Below are positions 8,633-17,037 of a stretch of 64,000 nt of DNA, one piece after another; position 1 is the first letter of the stretch; every line of letters starts with the position of its first letter. The stretch spans positions 62,001 to 126,000 of the forward strand of contig JABLXA010000004.1 in NCBI GenBank assembly GCA_013178415.1. Direction: 5' to 3'. The notes beneath the pieces are model-generated. The model saw nothing but the letters and a program-made list of their open reading frames with translations. It was not told the DNA's origin and did not search any database. The DNA comes from Bacillota bacterium. GTDB lineage: Bacteria > Bacillota > SHA-98 > Ch115. The position numbers and the translations under genes are program-made.

Positions 8633-9636
8633 TGAATTCTAACATGCCTTTGCTGCAATTTAGACGGGTTACAAAGCGTTTTCAGACCCCAAAGAGCAAA
8701 GAGAATAGGAAGGGCATAATAACGGCCCTGGATGGGGTTTCTTTGGATCTCTATAAAGGTGAAATCCTGGCGCTGGTGGGTGAAAGCGGCTGTGGGAAGA
8801 CAACTCTGGGGAAGATCGCGGTGGATCTTGTCCGCCCTGATGGTGGAGATGTCCTGTTTGAGGGAGAAAGTATCTATGGTTTCAGGAAGTCCAGGTATCT
8901 GAAGTATCGTCGCAGTGTGCAGATGATCCATCAAGATCCGTACGCGGCATTGAATCCCATGCGGACAATTCTTCAGACCTTAAGCGCGCCCATAGAGCAA
9001 TACAAGCTGGCATCCGGACGCAGCGGCGTACTTCATAAAGCCGAGGAGCTTTTGAGGGTGGTGGGGCTCGAACCGCCTGGTGACATTCTGGGTAAGTATC
9101 CACATCAGTTGAGTGGTGGGCAGAGGCAACGCGTGGTCATTGCCCGGTCCATCTCTTTGAATCCATCGGCGATTGTGGCTGATGAAGCTGTTTCTATGAT
9201 AGATGTCTCACTGAGAGTCGGGATTCTCAATCTCATGATGAAGCTGCGTGAAGAATTAGGCATAGCATATCTATTCATCACTCATGATCTTGGAATTGCG
9301 CGCTACTTCGCCCAAGGGAACAGGATTGCCATAATGTATCTTGGCAGCATCATGGAGGCCGGGCCCACGGAGGAAGTGATCAATTCTCCCATACATCCTT
9401 ATACGAGAGCTCTTCTCACCGCGGTTCCTGTCCCTGATCCGCGAAGAGCCCGCGTCGAGAGACCACTTCCACTGAAAGAAGCAGAGATTTCAGGTCATTT
9501 CATGCCATCCAATAGATGCAGGTTCGAGCCCAGGTGCATCTATGCCACGGATGCCTGCAAAGAAGGCGCTCCTGTTCTCCGGGAGATTATGCCGGGAAGG
9601 CACGTAGCGTGTATTAGAGCTGATGAAATAGGGTAG
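8632..9636 (+). CDS. Oligopeptide-type ABC transporter ATP-binding protein (OppF/DppF-like)
   Basis: The second ATPase of the importer, starting at an ATG that overlaps the OppD-like stop (TGATG). Walker A GESGCGKTT, signature LSGGQRQR, Walker B AIVADEAVSMID and the H-loop FITHDLG are all present. The C-terminal Cys region RCRFEPRCIYA matches the OppF family. The Walker B stretch reads ADEAVSMID where most family members have DEPVSALD; this DEAVSMID variant also occurs in true members, so it does not argue for inactivity. Together with the OppD-like protein it would energise a transporter whose membrane part is broken here. Confidence 0.9.
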   Translation: MNSNMPLLQFRRVTKRFQTPKSKENRKGIITALDGVSLDLYKGEILALVGESGCGKTTLGKIAVDLVRPDGGDVLFEGESIYGFRKSRYLKYRRSVQMIHQDPYAALNPMRTILQTLSAPIEQYKLASGRSGVLHKAEELLRVVGLEPPGDILGKYPHQLSGGQRQRVVIARSISLNPSAIVADEAVSMIDVSLRVGILNLMMKLREELGIAYLFITHDLGIARYFAQGNRIAIMYLGSIMEAGPTEEVINSPIHPYTRALLTAVPVPDPRRARVERPLPLKEAEISGHFMPSNRCRFEPRCIYATDACKEGAPVLREIMPGRHVACIRADEIG

Positions 9637-9790
9637 TTATCTATTTTGAAAAAGGCAATCGCTCCCATTTTCATCCTGCGATGGCGGCGGTAGTCGTCCG
9701 CCACGGCGGATTCGGACTACCCCGGCTTCCCGTAGATCAGAAATGCGGAGCATCGCTGATGTCATGATTTTGGAGGAGGGTGAGGGGATC

Positions 9791-9988
9791 ATGACCCCTG
9801 AGGTAGGGCGAATGCTCTTTGCTTCGAGCGCATGCCTGCTTATGATGAGTCTCATATGCATCCCTTATCTGGAGGCCAACTCCGCCGAATTTGTGGTGGA
9901 CATCATGGCAGTTGGGCTAAACACCGGTTTTCTCATTTACCTCACGCGCCTGTTGAGGGCAGGAAATGGGAAAGAACGGAGGCGGTGA
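9791..9988 (+). CDS. Small two-helix membrane protein
   Basis: A 65-residue protein with two hydrophobic segments (MLFASSACLLMMSLICIPYL and FVVDIMAVGLNTGFLIYL) and a positively charged C-terminus (GNGKERRR). It is preceded by GGAGGAGGG ten bases before the ATG. I do not recognise a family. It lies 150 bp after the ABC ATPase genes on the same strand and could be the last gene of that transcript. Confidence 0.45.
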   Translation: MTPEVGRMLFASSACLLMMSLICIPYLEANSAEFVVDIMAVGLNTGFLIYLTRLLRAGNGKERRR

Positions 9989-9995
9989 GAAGGAC

Positions 9996-10075
9996 ATTCG
10001 GAAGCCTTGCCGAAAATGGAATATTGGGTGAATCATTTGGAAGCCTTGCCAAGAATTCAGTATTGGATCGGGCAT
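9996..10075. repeat. Two 39-bp repeat units with compensated dyads
   Basis: The unit occurs twice, starting at 9996 and 10035. The first contains TTCGG-AAGCCTTG-CCGAA and the second TTTGG-AAGCCTTG-CCAAG. The change from C to T in the left half is matched by G to A in the right half. Only two copies are visible. Confidence 0.5.
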
Positions 10076-10283
10076 CGCACGAAGCGCCCCAGCGGGGCGA
10101 TATGGAAGACTTCGACATTCTATTCATGAAGGGAGAATTCCTCGTGGCAGAAGTGGCAGAATCATTTAGGCCCGGTTAAAACAGGCGTTGGTCGTGAGGT
10201 CTGAACAAGCCTGACGGAGACTTCGCGCGCGGATTGTTGTGAATCCTTACAGAGCGGTCGAGAATCCTTGCAGAGCGATCGCG

Positions 10284-11027
10284 CTATTTACGTCCCCCAT
10301 GCGCGGCTCTTCTTTTCTTTAGCTCTTCGCAAAGGGCGGAAAATGGTATATCTTGGGACGCCAGCGCCACCAGGGAATGATACCAAAGGTCAGCCAGCTC
10401 GGCAACGATGTCGCTGGATATCCCGTTTTTCGCTGCGATGATGAACTCCCCGGATTCTTCCCCGACCTTCCTCAGGATCCGGTCGAGGCCAGATGCCATA
10501 AGCCGCGAGGTGTAGGACCCCTCGAGCGGATTTTCTTTTCTGTCCTTGATCACGTCGTAAAGCTCATCGAGTATCCGGGCAGGCGAATCCGGATAGACAG
10601 GCGAATCCGAATGGGCAGGTGAATCCAAAGGATGTGCGGCGGCGCCGACCGCCTCATTTTCCTCTATTTCGAATTCACCACGTTCATTCAATCTCCTATA
10701 AAAGCAGGAAAAGAAGCCATCATGGCATGCCACCCCGGCCTGTTCGACATTGATGAGCAGGGTATCTCTATCGCAGTCCGCGCGAATCTCTTTTACCAGC
10801 TGGTAATGCCCGGAGGTCTCGCCTTTGAGCCAGAGGCTCTGGCGTTTGCGGCTCCAAAACCACGTCTTGCCGGTCTCCAGAGTTCTCCGCAGCGCCTCCT
10901 TGTTCATATATGCTACCATGAGCACGCATCCGGTCTTATGATCCTGAATCACAGCCGGAATCAGCCCGTCCGGCGAAAAGACCAGCTGAGACAAGATCTC
11001 ATCGCGCAATGGTTTCGAATTCTCCAC
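10284..11027 (-). CDS. hisIE: Bifunctional phosphoribosyl-AMP cyclohydrolase / phosphoribosyl-ATP pyrophosphatase
   Basis: Catalyses steps 2 and 3 of histidine synthesis. The N-terminal cyclohydrolase domain (residues 1-130) has [30 protein letters not shown] and the zinc-binding DCDRDTLL and CHDGFFSCF motifs. The C-terminal pyrophosphatase domain (about 150-247) has [20 protein letters not shown] and the ADLWYH helix. Between them is a linker containing three copies of a six-residue DSPxxx unit, an 18-bp minisatellite at DNA level. The GTG start has AAGGA ten bases upstream, and the gene follows hisF by 21 bases. It is the last gene of the his operon. Confidence 0.95.
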   Translation of the reverse strand: MENSKPLRDEILSQLVFSPDGLIPAVIQDHKTGCVLMVAYMNKEALRRTLETGKTWFWSRKRQSLWLKGETSGHYQLVKEIRADCDRDTLLINVEQAGVACHDGFFSCFYRRLNERGEFEIEENEAVGAAAHPLDSPAHSDSPVYPDSPARILDELYDVIKDRKENPLEGSYTSRLMASGLDRILRKVGEESGEFIIAAKNGISSDIVAELADLWYHSLVALASQDIPFSALCEELKKRRAAHGGRK

Positions 11028-11048
11028 TGCATATCATCCTTCCTTCGC

Positions 11049-11804
11049 TCAGAGCCTCACTGGTATGCCCTTATCTCTCAAATACTCCTTAACCTGGCGG
11101 ACCCGAAACATGCCGTAGTGAAAGACCGAGGCAGCCAGGGCCGCGTCTGCCAGTCCTTGGGTAAGTACCTGATAGAAATCTTCCAGCTTCCCGGCCCCTC
11201 CAGATGCAATAACCGGAATATCCACTGCTTCCGCCACTTCCCTGGTTATGGCAATGTCATAACCTTCCTTGACTCCATCTGTGTCCATACTGGTGAGAAG
11301 TATTTCACCAGCGCCCAATTCTTCAACTTTTCGAGCCCATTTCACAGCATCTATTCCTGTCGCGTTCCGGCCCCCATGTGTGAAGACTTCCCAATGGTCA
11401 TTCACCCGTTTGGCATCTATGGCTACGACAATGCACTGGCTTCCGAATTTACGGGCTCCCTCGGAAATAAGGCTGGGATCGCGCACTGCCGCGGTATTGA
11501 TGGAGACTTTGTCTGCCCCAGCCCGGAGGAGAGTTCCGATGTCATCGGTGTTTCGGATACCTCCTCCAACAGTGAATGGAATGAAGACTTGGGAAGCGAC
11601 ATCTCTTGCCACATCTACAATGGTGCTCCGGTCCCTCCAGGAGGCTGAAATATCTAAAAAGACCAGCTCGTCCACGGACTCATCATTGTAAAATTTCGCA
11701 AGTTCCGTGGGCGAACCTGCGTCTCTCAATTTCTGGAAATGTATGCCTTTTACTACTCTACCATCTTGGACATCCAGGCAGGCTATGATTCTCCTTGCAA
11801 GCAT
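11049..11804 (-). CDS. hisF: Imidazole glycerol phosphate synthase cyclase subunit
   Basis: A 251-residue (beta-alpha)8 barrel that joins ammonia from HisH with PRFAR to give imidazole glycerol phosphate and AICAR. Catalytic aspartates lie in [10 protein letters not shown] (residue 11) and VVAIDAKR. The two phosphate-binding sites are TVGGGIRN and VIASGGAGK. The ATG at 11804 is preceded by AGGGGTGAG; a longer frame to 11891 reads into repeat DNA and is not likely to be translated. In this genome the matching glutaminase is fused to HisA instead of being a free protein, so HisF must recruit HisH through that fusion. Confidence 0.95.
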   Translation of the reverse strand: MLARRIIACLDVQDGRVVKGIHFQKLRDAGSPTELAKFYNDESVDELVFLDISASWRDRSTIVDVARDVASQVFIPFTVGGGIRNTDDIGTLLRAGADKVSINTAAVRDPSLISEGARKFGSQCIVVAIDAKRVNDHWEVFTHGGRNATGIDAVKWARKVEELGAGEILLTSMDTDGVKEGYDIAITREVAEAVDIPVIASGGAGKLEDFYQVLTQGLADAALAASVFHYGMFRVRQVKEYLRDKGIPVRL

Positions 11805-11919
11805 GTTCTCACCCCTGAAAACCATCATCGGGAGCCGCAGACGCAGCAGCTGGAATGTCGCCCCGCCACTGGGCATTGGAAGCTGCAGCACAGCAGCTGG
11901 GATGTGGCCCTATCGCTGG

Positions 11920-12060
11920 ATGGACACCCGTGCCGCCATGGCGGCACCATCGGGGCCGCAAAATAACGCCCGCTATTTACTGGATAGACCCCCATGCTGC
12001 TGTCGCAGCGCCGTCAGAAGGATGGAAATCCCCCGAAGCGGACCCCACTATTTTCTGGGT
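11920..12060. repeat. Two copies of a dispersed palindromic repeat, one entering hisA
   Basis: Two adjacent copies of an approximately 65-85 bp repeat lie here. Its core is GTGCCGCCATGGCGGCAC (11930-11947), a perfect palindrome in the first copy and a worn one (ATGCTGCTGTCGCAGCGCC) in the second. Flanks read TAGACCCCCATG on one side and GGATGGAAATCCCCC then CTATTTTC on the other. Further copies lie at 27.36-27.80, 29.74, 44.10 and 62.07 kb. The second copy supplies the last 20 or so codons of the HisH-HisA gene. Confidence 0.8.
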
Positions 12061-13623
12061 AGCCGCAAGAACATCCTGGAGGGTCAGATCCTTCGTATAG
12101 AGTGCCCGCCCTATGATCATACCAGTGATCCTCCCGGGGAGCGCTTCTGATTCCCTTGCGGCCAATGCTATTTGTTTTACATGCGCAAGGTTTGCTATAC
12201 CCCCAGATACTATCGTGTCGACGCCCATTCGCGCGACAGCCATGGCATGATCGAGATTTGGTCCCTGCATTGCCCCATCTCGCCGTATATCCGTCACTAT
12301 CGTCTGCCGTATACCCAGAAGCTTTAGAGCCCTGACAACGTCCTCGATGGTCCGGCCTGTGTCACGCTGCCATCCGTCCACCGCCACTTGGCCATCTCTG
12401 ACATCTATTGCGGCGATGATCTTGCCGTCGAACCGGTCGACCAGCTGGCTTATCAATTCTGGCGAATTGAGAGCGGCGGTGCCGACGATGGCCCATGAAA
12501 CGCCTGCTTCAAATGCCTTCGCCACACTCTCAAAAGTCCTCAACCCGCCGCCTAATTCTATCTTGACGCCCGGCACAGCGCTGGCCATTTCTTTTATCAG
12601 CGGAAGGTTGACCGGCTCCCCGGCCGCTGCGCCGTCTAGATCTACTATATGAATTCTTGACGCCCCTTGAGAGGCCCAGAATGACGCTATTGCAACAGGA
12701 TCTTCCGAGAATACCGTCTCTTTGGAGAAATCCCCCTGAAACAGGCGCACACATTTCCTCCGCCTGATATCAATGGCAGGGATGACTTCAAGGTATCCAT
12801 CTTCAGGAGCGCCTTTATGGATTTTCTTGAAATCGCTCCCGGCGCAGTGTACCGAAACTGAGGGAGGCGATTTAACTGAGACAGGCGCTTTGCACAATCC
12901 GATTGAGGCAGGGGCCTTGCACAATCCGATGAAATTGGACAAAAGAGATAGCCCCACGCTGCCACTTTTCTCTGGGTGGAATTGGACACCGAATACAGAC
13001 CCCTTGCAGACCGCCGAAGGGAAATTCACAGCTGGAAGCGCCACACTGGTGGAGGAGAGATCCTGTGAGCAGCGTGTTTCCCCAGAGATTTCAAATCCAT
13101 ATGTAGTCATCCCAACTTCAACATCGGCTTCATCCGGCACAGCATAGTATGAGTGAGCGAAATAGAAATAGGAATCGTCCGGGATTGTATCCAATAGCTT
13201 ACATTCTCTCCGGATCTTTACTTGATTCCAGCCCATATGGGGGACTTTGGGCGCCTTTACCGGCAAGATGTGAGTTATGGCATCATCGAATTCAAATCTC
13301 CTCACCGAACCCTTTATAACTCCGAGACCCTCAGTCCATTGAGACTCTTCGCTTCTTTCAAACAGCAGCTGCATTCCAAGGCATATCCCAAGGACAGGCT
13401 TGCCGCTCGCCAGAAATGATCTGACTGTTTCATTAAGTCCGCTATTATGCAGGAAGTCCATGGCTTCCCCGAACGCTCCGACGCCAGGGAGGATGAGCCC
13501 GTCCGCCGCGGCCACCTGTTCCGGATCACTGGTGATGGTAGCTTCAGCCCCAAGGCTTTGCAGCGCCTTCTTGACGCTGGTGACATTCCCTATCCCGTAA
13601 TCTAAAATGGCTATCATGATCAT
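11977..13623 (-). CDS. hisHA: HisH-HisA fusion: IGP synthase glutaminase joined to ProFAR isomerase
   Basis: A single 548-residue frame. Residues 1-231 are HisH, the class I glutaminase, with GICLGMQ (nucleophile Cys81) and FGVQFHPEKS (His216, Glu218). A roughly 16-residue insertion precedes the last motif. Residues about 232-277 are a linker with a duplicated nine-residue unit, GLCKAPASI then GLCKAPVSV. HisA starts at EVIPAIDI (catalytic Asp near 284) and carries TDIRRDGAMQGPN (second Asp) and DTIVSGGI. No start codon or ribosome site precedes HisA, so it must be made as the fusion. The final 20 residues come from the dispersed palindromic repeat. RBS AAGGA precedes ATG 13623; ATG 13617 is possible. 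Confidence 0.93.
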   Translation of the reverse strand: MIMIAILDYGIGNVTSVKKALQSLGAEATITSDPEQVAAADGLILPGVGAFGEAMDFLHNSGLNETVRSFLASGKPVLGICLGMQLLFERSEESQWTEGLGVIKGSVRRFEFDDAITHILPVKAPKVPHMGWNQVKIRRECKLLDTIPDDSYFYFAHSYYAVPDEADVEVGMTTYGFEISGETRCSQDLSSTSVALPAVNFPSAVCKGSVFGVQFHPEKSGSVGLSLLSNFIGLCKAPASIGLCKAPVSVKSPPSVSVHCAGSDFKKIHKGAPEDGYLEVIPAIDIRRRKCVRLFQGDFSKETVFSEDPVAIASFWASQGASRIHIVDLDGAAAGEPVNLPLIKEMASAVPGVKIELGGGLRTFESVAKAFEAGVSWAIVGTAALNSPELISQLVDRFDGKIIAAIDVRDGQVAVDGWQRDTGRTIEDVVRALKLLGIRQTIVTDIRRDGAMQGPNLDHAMAVARMGVDTIVSGGIANLAHVKQIALAARESEALPGRITGMIIGRALYTKDLTLQDVLAATQKIVGSASGDFHPSDGAATAAWGSIQ

Positions 13624-13739
13624 CTCACCATCCTTTTGCCGCGCGGAGGCGCCCCATGTAAGGGCCACGCGTGGAGATCCTCCACGTAGACGCCCCTCTT
13701 GTTTCATGCATGGGCAAGAACGTGGTATTGGGGTCAACC

Positions 13740-14378
13740 TCAAAGCACGCCTTTAGTTGACGGTATGGATGTTCTGCGGGTATCTAGAGATACGGCCTCC
13801 GCCAGCGCCCTTCCAAAACCCTTGAATATGGCCTCGATGATGTGATGCGTATTCTTTCCGTATATTAGATTGATATGCAGCGTAACCCTTGCATTCCGGA
13901 CGAAACCCATGAAAAATTCCTCGATGACCTCTGTATCCATGTCGCCCACCTTTTCTCTTTGCAGGGGAACGTTGTAGACAAGATGACTCCTTCCACTTAT
14001 ATCGATGGCCTCACTTACAAGGGCCTCGTCCATGGGAATCTGGACGCTGCTGAATCTCCTTATTCCAGCTCGATCTGAGAGAGCCTTATCAACGGCCTGT
14101 CCGAGACAGATGCCGACATCCTCGACGAGATGATGGAAGTCAACCTCCACATCTCCTTCCGCTTTAATAGACAGATCAAACAGGCCATGGGCGCCCATCA
14201 AAGTCAGCATATGGTTCAAAAAACCGCACTGGGTATCAATTGAGACCACGCCTGATCCATCCAGGTCGATCTCAACTCCCACCTTGGTCTCGGAAGTTTC
14301 ACGTCGTACTTTTGCCGAACGACAGATTTCCATGGCTTCCATTGGCATTCGGCGCAAGATGTCCTCCGGTTTGTTCAA
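13740..14378 (-). CDS. hisB: Imidazoleglycerol-phosphate dehydratase
   Basis: Catalyses step 6 of histidine synthesis (imidazole glycerol phosphate to imidazole acetol phosphate). The duplicated metal-binding motifs are present: GFLNHMLTLMGAHG with DFHHLVEDVG in the first half, and the second repeat KNTHHIIEAIFKGFG. The usual bacterial length is about 195 residues, and this frame has 212. The annotated TTG at 14378 gives a short N-terminal extension; an ATG at 14348 or 14342 may be the true start, since the conserved part begins at RSAKVRRETSET. The protein is monofunctional, with no histidinol-phosphatase domain, and no histidinol-phosphatase gene was seen in this operon. Confidence 0.95.
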   Translation of the reverse strand: MNKPEDILRRMPMEAMEICRSAKVRRETSETKVGVEIDLDGSGVVSIDTQCGFLNHMLTLMGAHGLFDLSIKAEGDVEVDFHHLVEDVGICLGQAVDKALSDRAGIRRFSSVQIPMDEALVSEAIDISGRSHLVYNVPLQREKVGDMDTEVIEEFFMGFVRNARVTLHINLIYGKNTHHIIEAIFKGFGRALAEAVSLDTRRTSIPSTKGVL

Positions 14379-14477
14379 GGAGGCCGCGCCCTACCTCTCC
14401 TTTCGCCATCTTCTTGCCAAGCAAATGTCATTGCTTTTGGACATATGGGATTCGTGATCGGATTAGAGACCTTTCGC

Positions 14478-15605
14478 TTATCTCAATCTGGATAGAGCCT
14501 CGAGAAATACATCATTGTCCTCTGGTCTCCCTATGGTCACCCTCAGGTACTGCGATATGTCAAGAGCTCCAGGGGCCAGATCATGCGGCCTTGCAAACTT
14601 TCGCACCCAGACTCCGGAATCGAGCAATCTCCTATAAGCCTCGTCCGCCGGAAGGGGAGGCCGGAGGAGAAGGAAATTGGAGGAGGAAGGGAATACCTCG
14701 ATCCCAATCTGGAGAAGGCCGGCATATAATCGTTGCCTTTCCTTCTTTATCTCTTCCACGACTCTCAAGAGCTCATCCTGGTGACGCAAGATCATCTGGG
14801 CTGCCAGTATGGAAATAGAACTGCAGTTATACGGCAATTTCACCAGGTCCAGCTGTTCCGCCACCGCTGGCGCCATGATCCCGTAACCCATCCGTAGACC
14901 AGCAAGCCTCAGAGCCTTTGAGAAGGTGCGGAGAATGATGATATTGCCGCTCGATATATTTTCTTCGTCTCCTGGCCTCGCAGCCTCATTGAGGAGGGCC
15001 CCGCCTTCACCCCCTGGCCTCGCAACCTCATCAAGGAGGGTTTCACCGCAAAAATCGTAATATGCCTCATCGATCACCACGAGTCCCTTGGCTTCGCGGG
15101 CAAGCGTCCTGAATTCCTCGGTGTAGGCGCCGCCATTTGGGTTATTGGGATTGCAGAGGAACGCAAGCGAGGCATCATCAGAGAGTTCCTCCTGGAGCCT
15201 TTTCATATCGAGTGTGAAGCCTTCGCCAAACGGGACCTCCACCACTGGTATGCCAACGGATTCCGCAATCCGGCGATACATGGTGAAGGAAGGATAAAGT
15301 GTGATCACCTTCCTGGCTCTTTGTCTCCAGGCGAGTATGATCATCTGGAGCAGCTCATCAGAACCTACCCCGACGACTACCATATTCTCAGTGACTCCGA
15401 GCCTTTGCGACAGGTCGCGTCTGAGTTCATCTGCGTTCTCAGACGGGTACCTGTTGAATGGGAGCCTCAAGATCGCCTCGGCGATTTCGCGTTTGATGTG
15501 TAATGGAACGTCGTATGGACTCTCATTGGCGTTGAGCCTTATGAGAGGTGTCCGGCTATATTCAAGGGCCGCATCCGCAGCCTTGCCAAATGCATAGGAA
15601 GACAT
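14478..15605 (-). CDS. hisC: Histidinol-phosphate aminotransferase
   Basis: A PLP-dependent fold-type I aminotransferase that converts imidazole acetol phosphate to histidinol phosphate. It has LNANESPYDVP near the start, FLCNPNNPNG, IDEAYYDF and the PLP-lysine motif RTFSKALRLAGLRMGYG. Between the DEAYYDF segment and the lysine motif sits an insertion of about 30 residues made of a 14-residue unit repeated twice (LLDEVARPGG... then LLNEAARPGD...), a 42-bp duplication at DNA level. The ATG at 15605 lies one base past the hisD stop and uses GAGGCGAG inside hisD as its ribosome site. Confidence 0.95.
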   Translation of the reverse strand: MSSYAFGKAADAALEYSRTPLIRLNANESPYDVPLHIKREIAEAILRLPFNRYPSENADELRRDLSQRLGVTENMVVVGVGSDELLQMIILAWRQRARKVITLYPSFTMYRRIAESVGIPVVEVPFGEGFTLDMKRLQEELSDDASLAFLCNPNNPNGGAYTEEFRTLAREAKGLVVIDEAYYDFCGETLLDEVARPGGEGGALLNEAARPGDEENISSGNIIILRTFSKALRLAGLRMGYGIMAPAVAEQLDLVKLPYNCSSISILAAQMILRHQDELLRVVEEIKKERQRLYAGLLQIGIEVFPSSSNFLLLRPPLPADEAYRRLLDSGVWVRKFARPHDLAPGALDISQYLRVTIGRPEDNDVFLEALSRLR

Positions 15606-15606
15606 G

Positions 15607-17037
15607 CTAACTCGCCTCATTTCCTCTGCTGCCCGCCATAGATTCATCAGGGTGTGAATCTTGCGTCATAGACTCATCGGGGCGTGAACCCTGCATCATA
15701 GACTCATCTGAGCGTGGATCCTGCTTTGTATCTTTCGCTGAATTGTCCTGGCATTGAATCGCGCCTATGGAATCGAGCCGTATTCTCATTGAATTCGCAT
15801 GGGCAAACAGGCCCTCGGTTTCAGCAAGCTTTATGGCATAGGGGCTTGCCTTCGCTAGATTTCTGGGGCTATACTTCACCACATTTATTGGTTTCAAAAA
15901 GTCCAGGCACCCCAGTGTCCCCCGGTACCTGGCGCAGCCCAACGTCGGCAGCACATGATTCGGACCGGCGACGTAATCTCCAATAGGTTCGGGACTATAA
16001 TGTCCAAGGAATATCGTCCCCGCGTTCCTGATCTTCTCTAGAAGTGCCATGGGGTCGGCTACCAAAAGCTCCAGATGCTCCGGGGCGTATTCATTTGAAA
16101 TCTCAATAGCCTCACCCATCGACGAGACCTCAACTGCCCCGCCATTTTGCGTGAGAGCCTTGATGATGACTTCACGCCTTGGCGCATTCCGCGTCTGCTT
16201 TTCGACTTCCGCGTCCACGAGATCCGAAAGGCCGGCTGCAGTAGTGATAAGAACAGCTGAAGCGAGTTCGTCATGCTCCGCCTGGGAGAGCATGTCCGCC
16301 GCCACAAAAGCTGGATCGGCGGTATCGTCGGCCAGTATGAGAATCTCGCTCGGCCCGGCCAGCATATCGATTCCGACGTCTCCATATACGAGCTTTTTGG
16401 CAGAGGTTACAAACGCGTTGCCTGGACCTACGATCTTGTCGACCCTCGGCACGATGTCAGTCCCATATGCCATCGCCGCGATAGCCTGAGCCCCGCCCAC
16501 CTTGAAAATCTTATCTACACCGCAAATATCGGCGGCCACCAACACGAAAGGATTGATTTCCCCATTTTTGCCGGGCGGGGTGCACATTATTATTTCCTCG
16601 ACCCCGGCGACTCGAGCCGGTATAGCCGTCATCATAACAGTGGAAGGGTAGGCGGCTTTGCCGCCAGGTGTATAGATGCCTACCCGCTTCAGCGGCGCCA
16701 TTCTCTGTCCAAGGAATCCATCGCCATCAAGTTCCATTGTCCAGGAGGCGATGGGCTGGCGTTCATGGAAAGCCTTGATGTTTTCGAAAGCGAACATCGC
16801 CGCATCCATGAATTCCCTGTCGACAACGGCGCGGGCACGCATGATCTCATCTCTTGATACCTGGAGCCCTTCCATATCCAGTGAGATGCCATCAATCTCA
16901 TGGGAAAGCTCAATCAGAGCCCGGTCCTTATAGGTTCTGACCCGATCTATTATCTGCCGGGCGACAGTTTCCTGCAGATCAAAGCGATTCTGTCTTCGTG
17001 ACAGGAGTTCGCTGGCGGAAAGCCTGGGGATCATCAT
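15607..17037 (-). CDS. hisD: Histidinol dehydrogenase with minisatellite tail
   Basis: Zinc and NAD-dependent enzyme for the last two steps of histidine synthesis. It contains VGIYTPGGKAAYPS, KVGGAQAIAAMAYGT, DKIVGPGNAFV, AGPSEILI, LSQAEHDELASA (a zinc-ligand region) and NEYAPEHLEL. The canonical protein would end near residue 430. Here a further 45 residues form a hydrophilic tail with three 10-residue units (QDPRSDESMM, QGSRPDESMT, QDSHPDESMA). The start overlaps the hisG stop by four bases (ATGA). Confidence 0.95.
   Translation of the reverse strand: MMIPRLSASELLSRRQNRFDLQETVARQIIDRVRTYKDRALIELSHEIDGISLDMEGLQVSRDEIMRARAVVDREFMDAAMFAFENIKAFHERQPIASWTMELDGDGFLGQRMAPLKRVGIYTPGGKAAYPSTVMMTAIPARVAGVEEIIMCTPPGKNGEINPFVLVAADICGVDKIFKVGGAQAIAAMAYGTDIVPRVDKIVGPGNAFVTSAKKLVYGDVGIDMLAGPSEILILADDTADPAFVAADMLSQAEHDELASAVLITTAAGLSDLVDAEVEKQTRNAPRREVIIKALTQNGGAVEVSSMGEAIEISNEYAPEHLELLVADPMALLEKIRNAGTIFLGHYSPEPIGDYVAGPNHVLPTLGCARYRGTLGCLDFLKPINVVKYSPRNLAKASPYAIKLAETEGLFAHANSMRIRLDSIGAIQCQDNSAKDTKQDPRSDESMMQGSRPDESMTQDSHPDESMAGSRGNEAS

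Noticed and set aside
10632-11648. Long plus-strand frame across hisF and hisIE
   Set aside because: It is antisense to two clear histidine genes and shows no recognisable domain.
11805-11891. N-terminal extension of HisF
   Set aside because: It reads through repeat DNA, lacks a ribosome site, and the ATG at 11804 has one and matches the family start.
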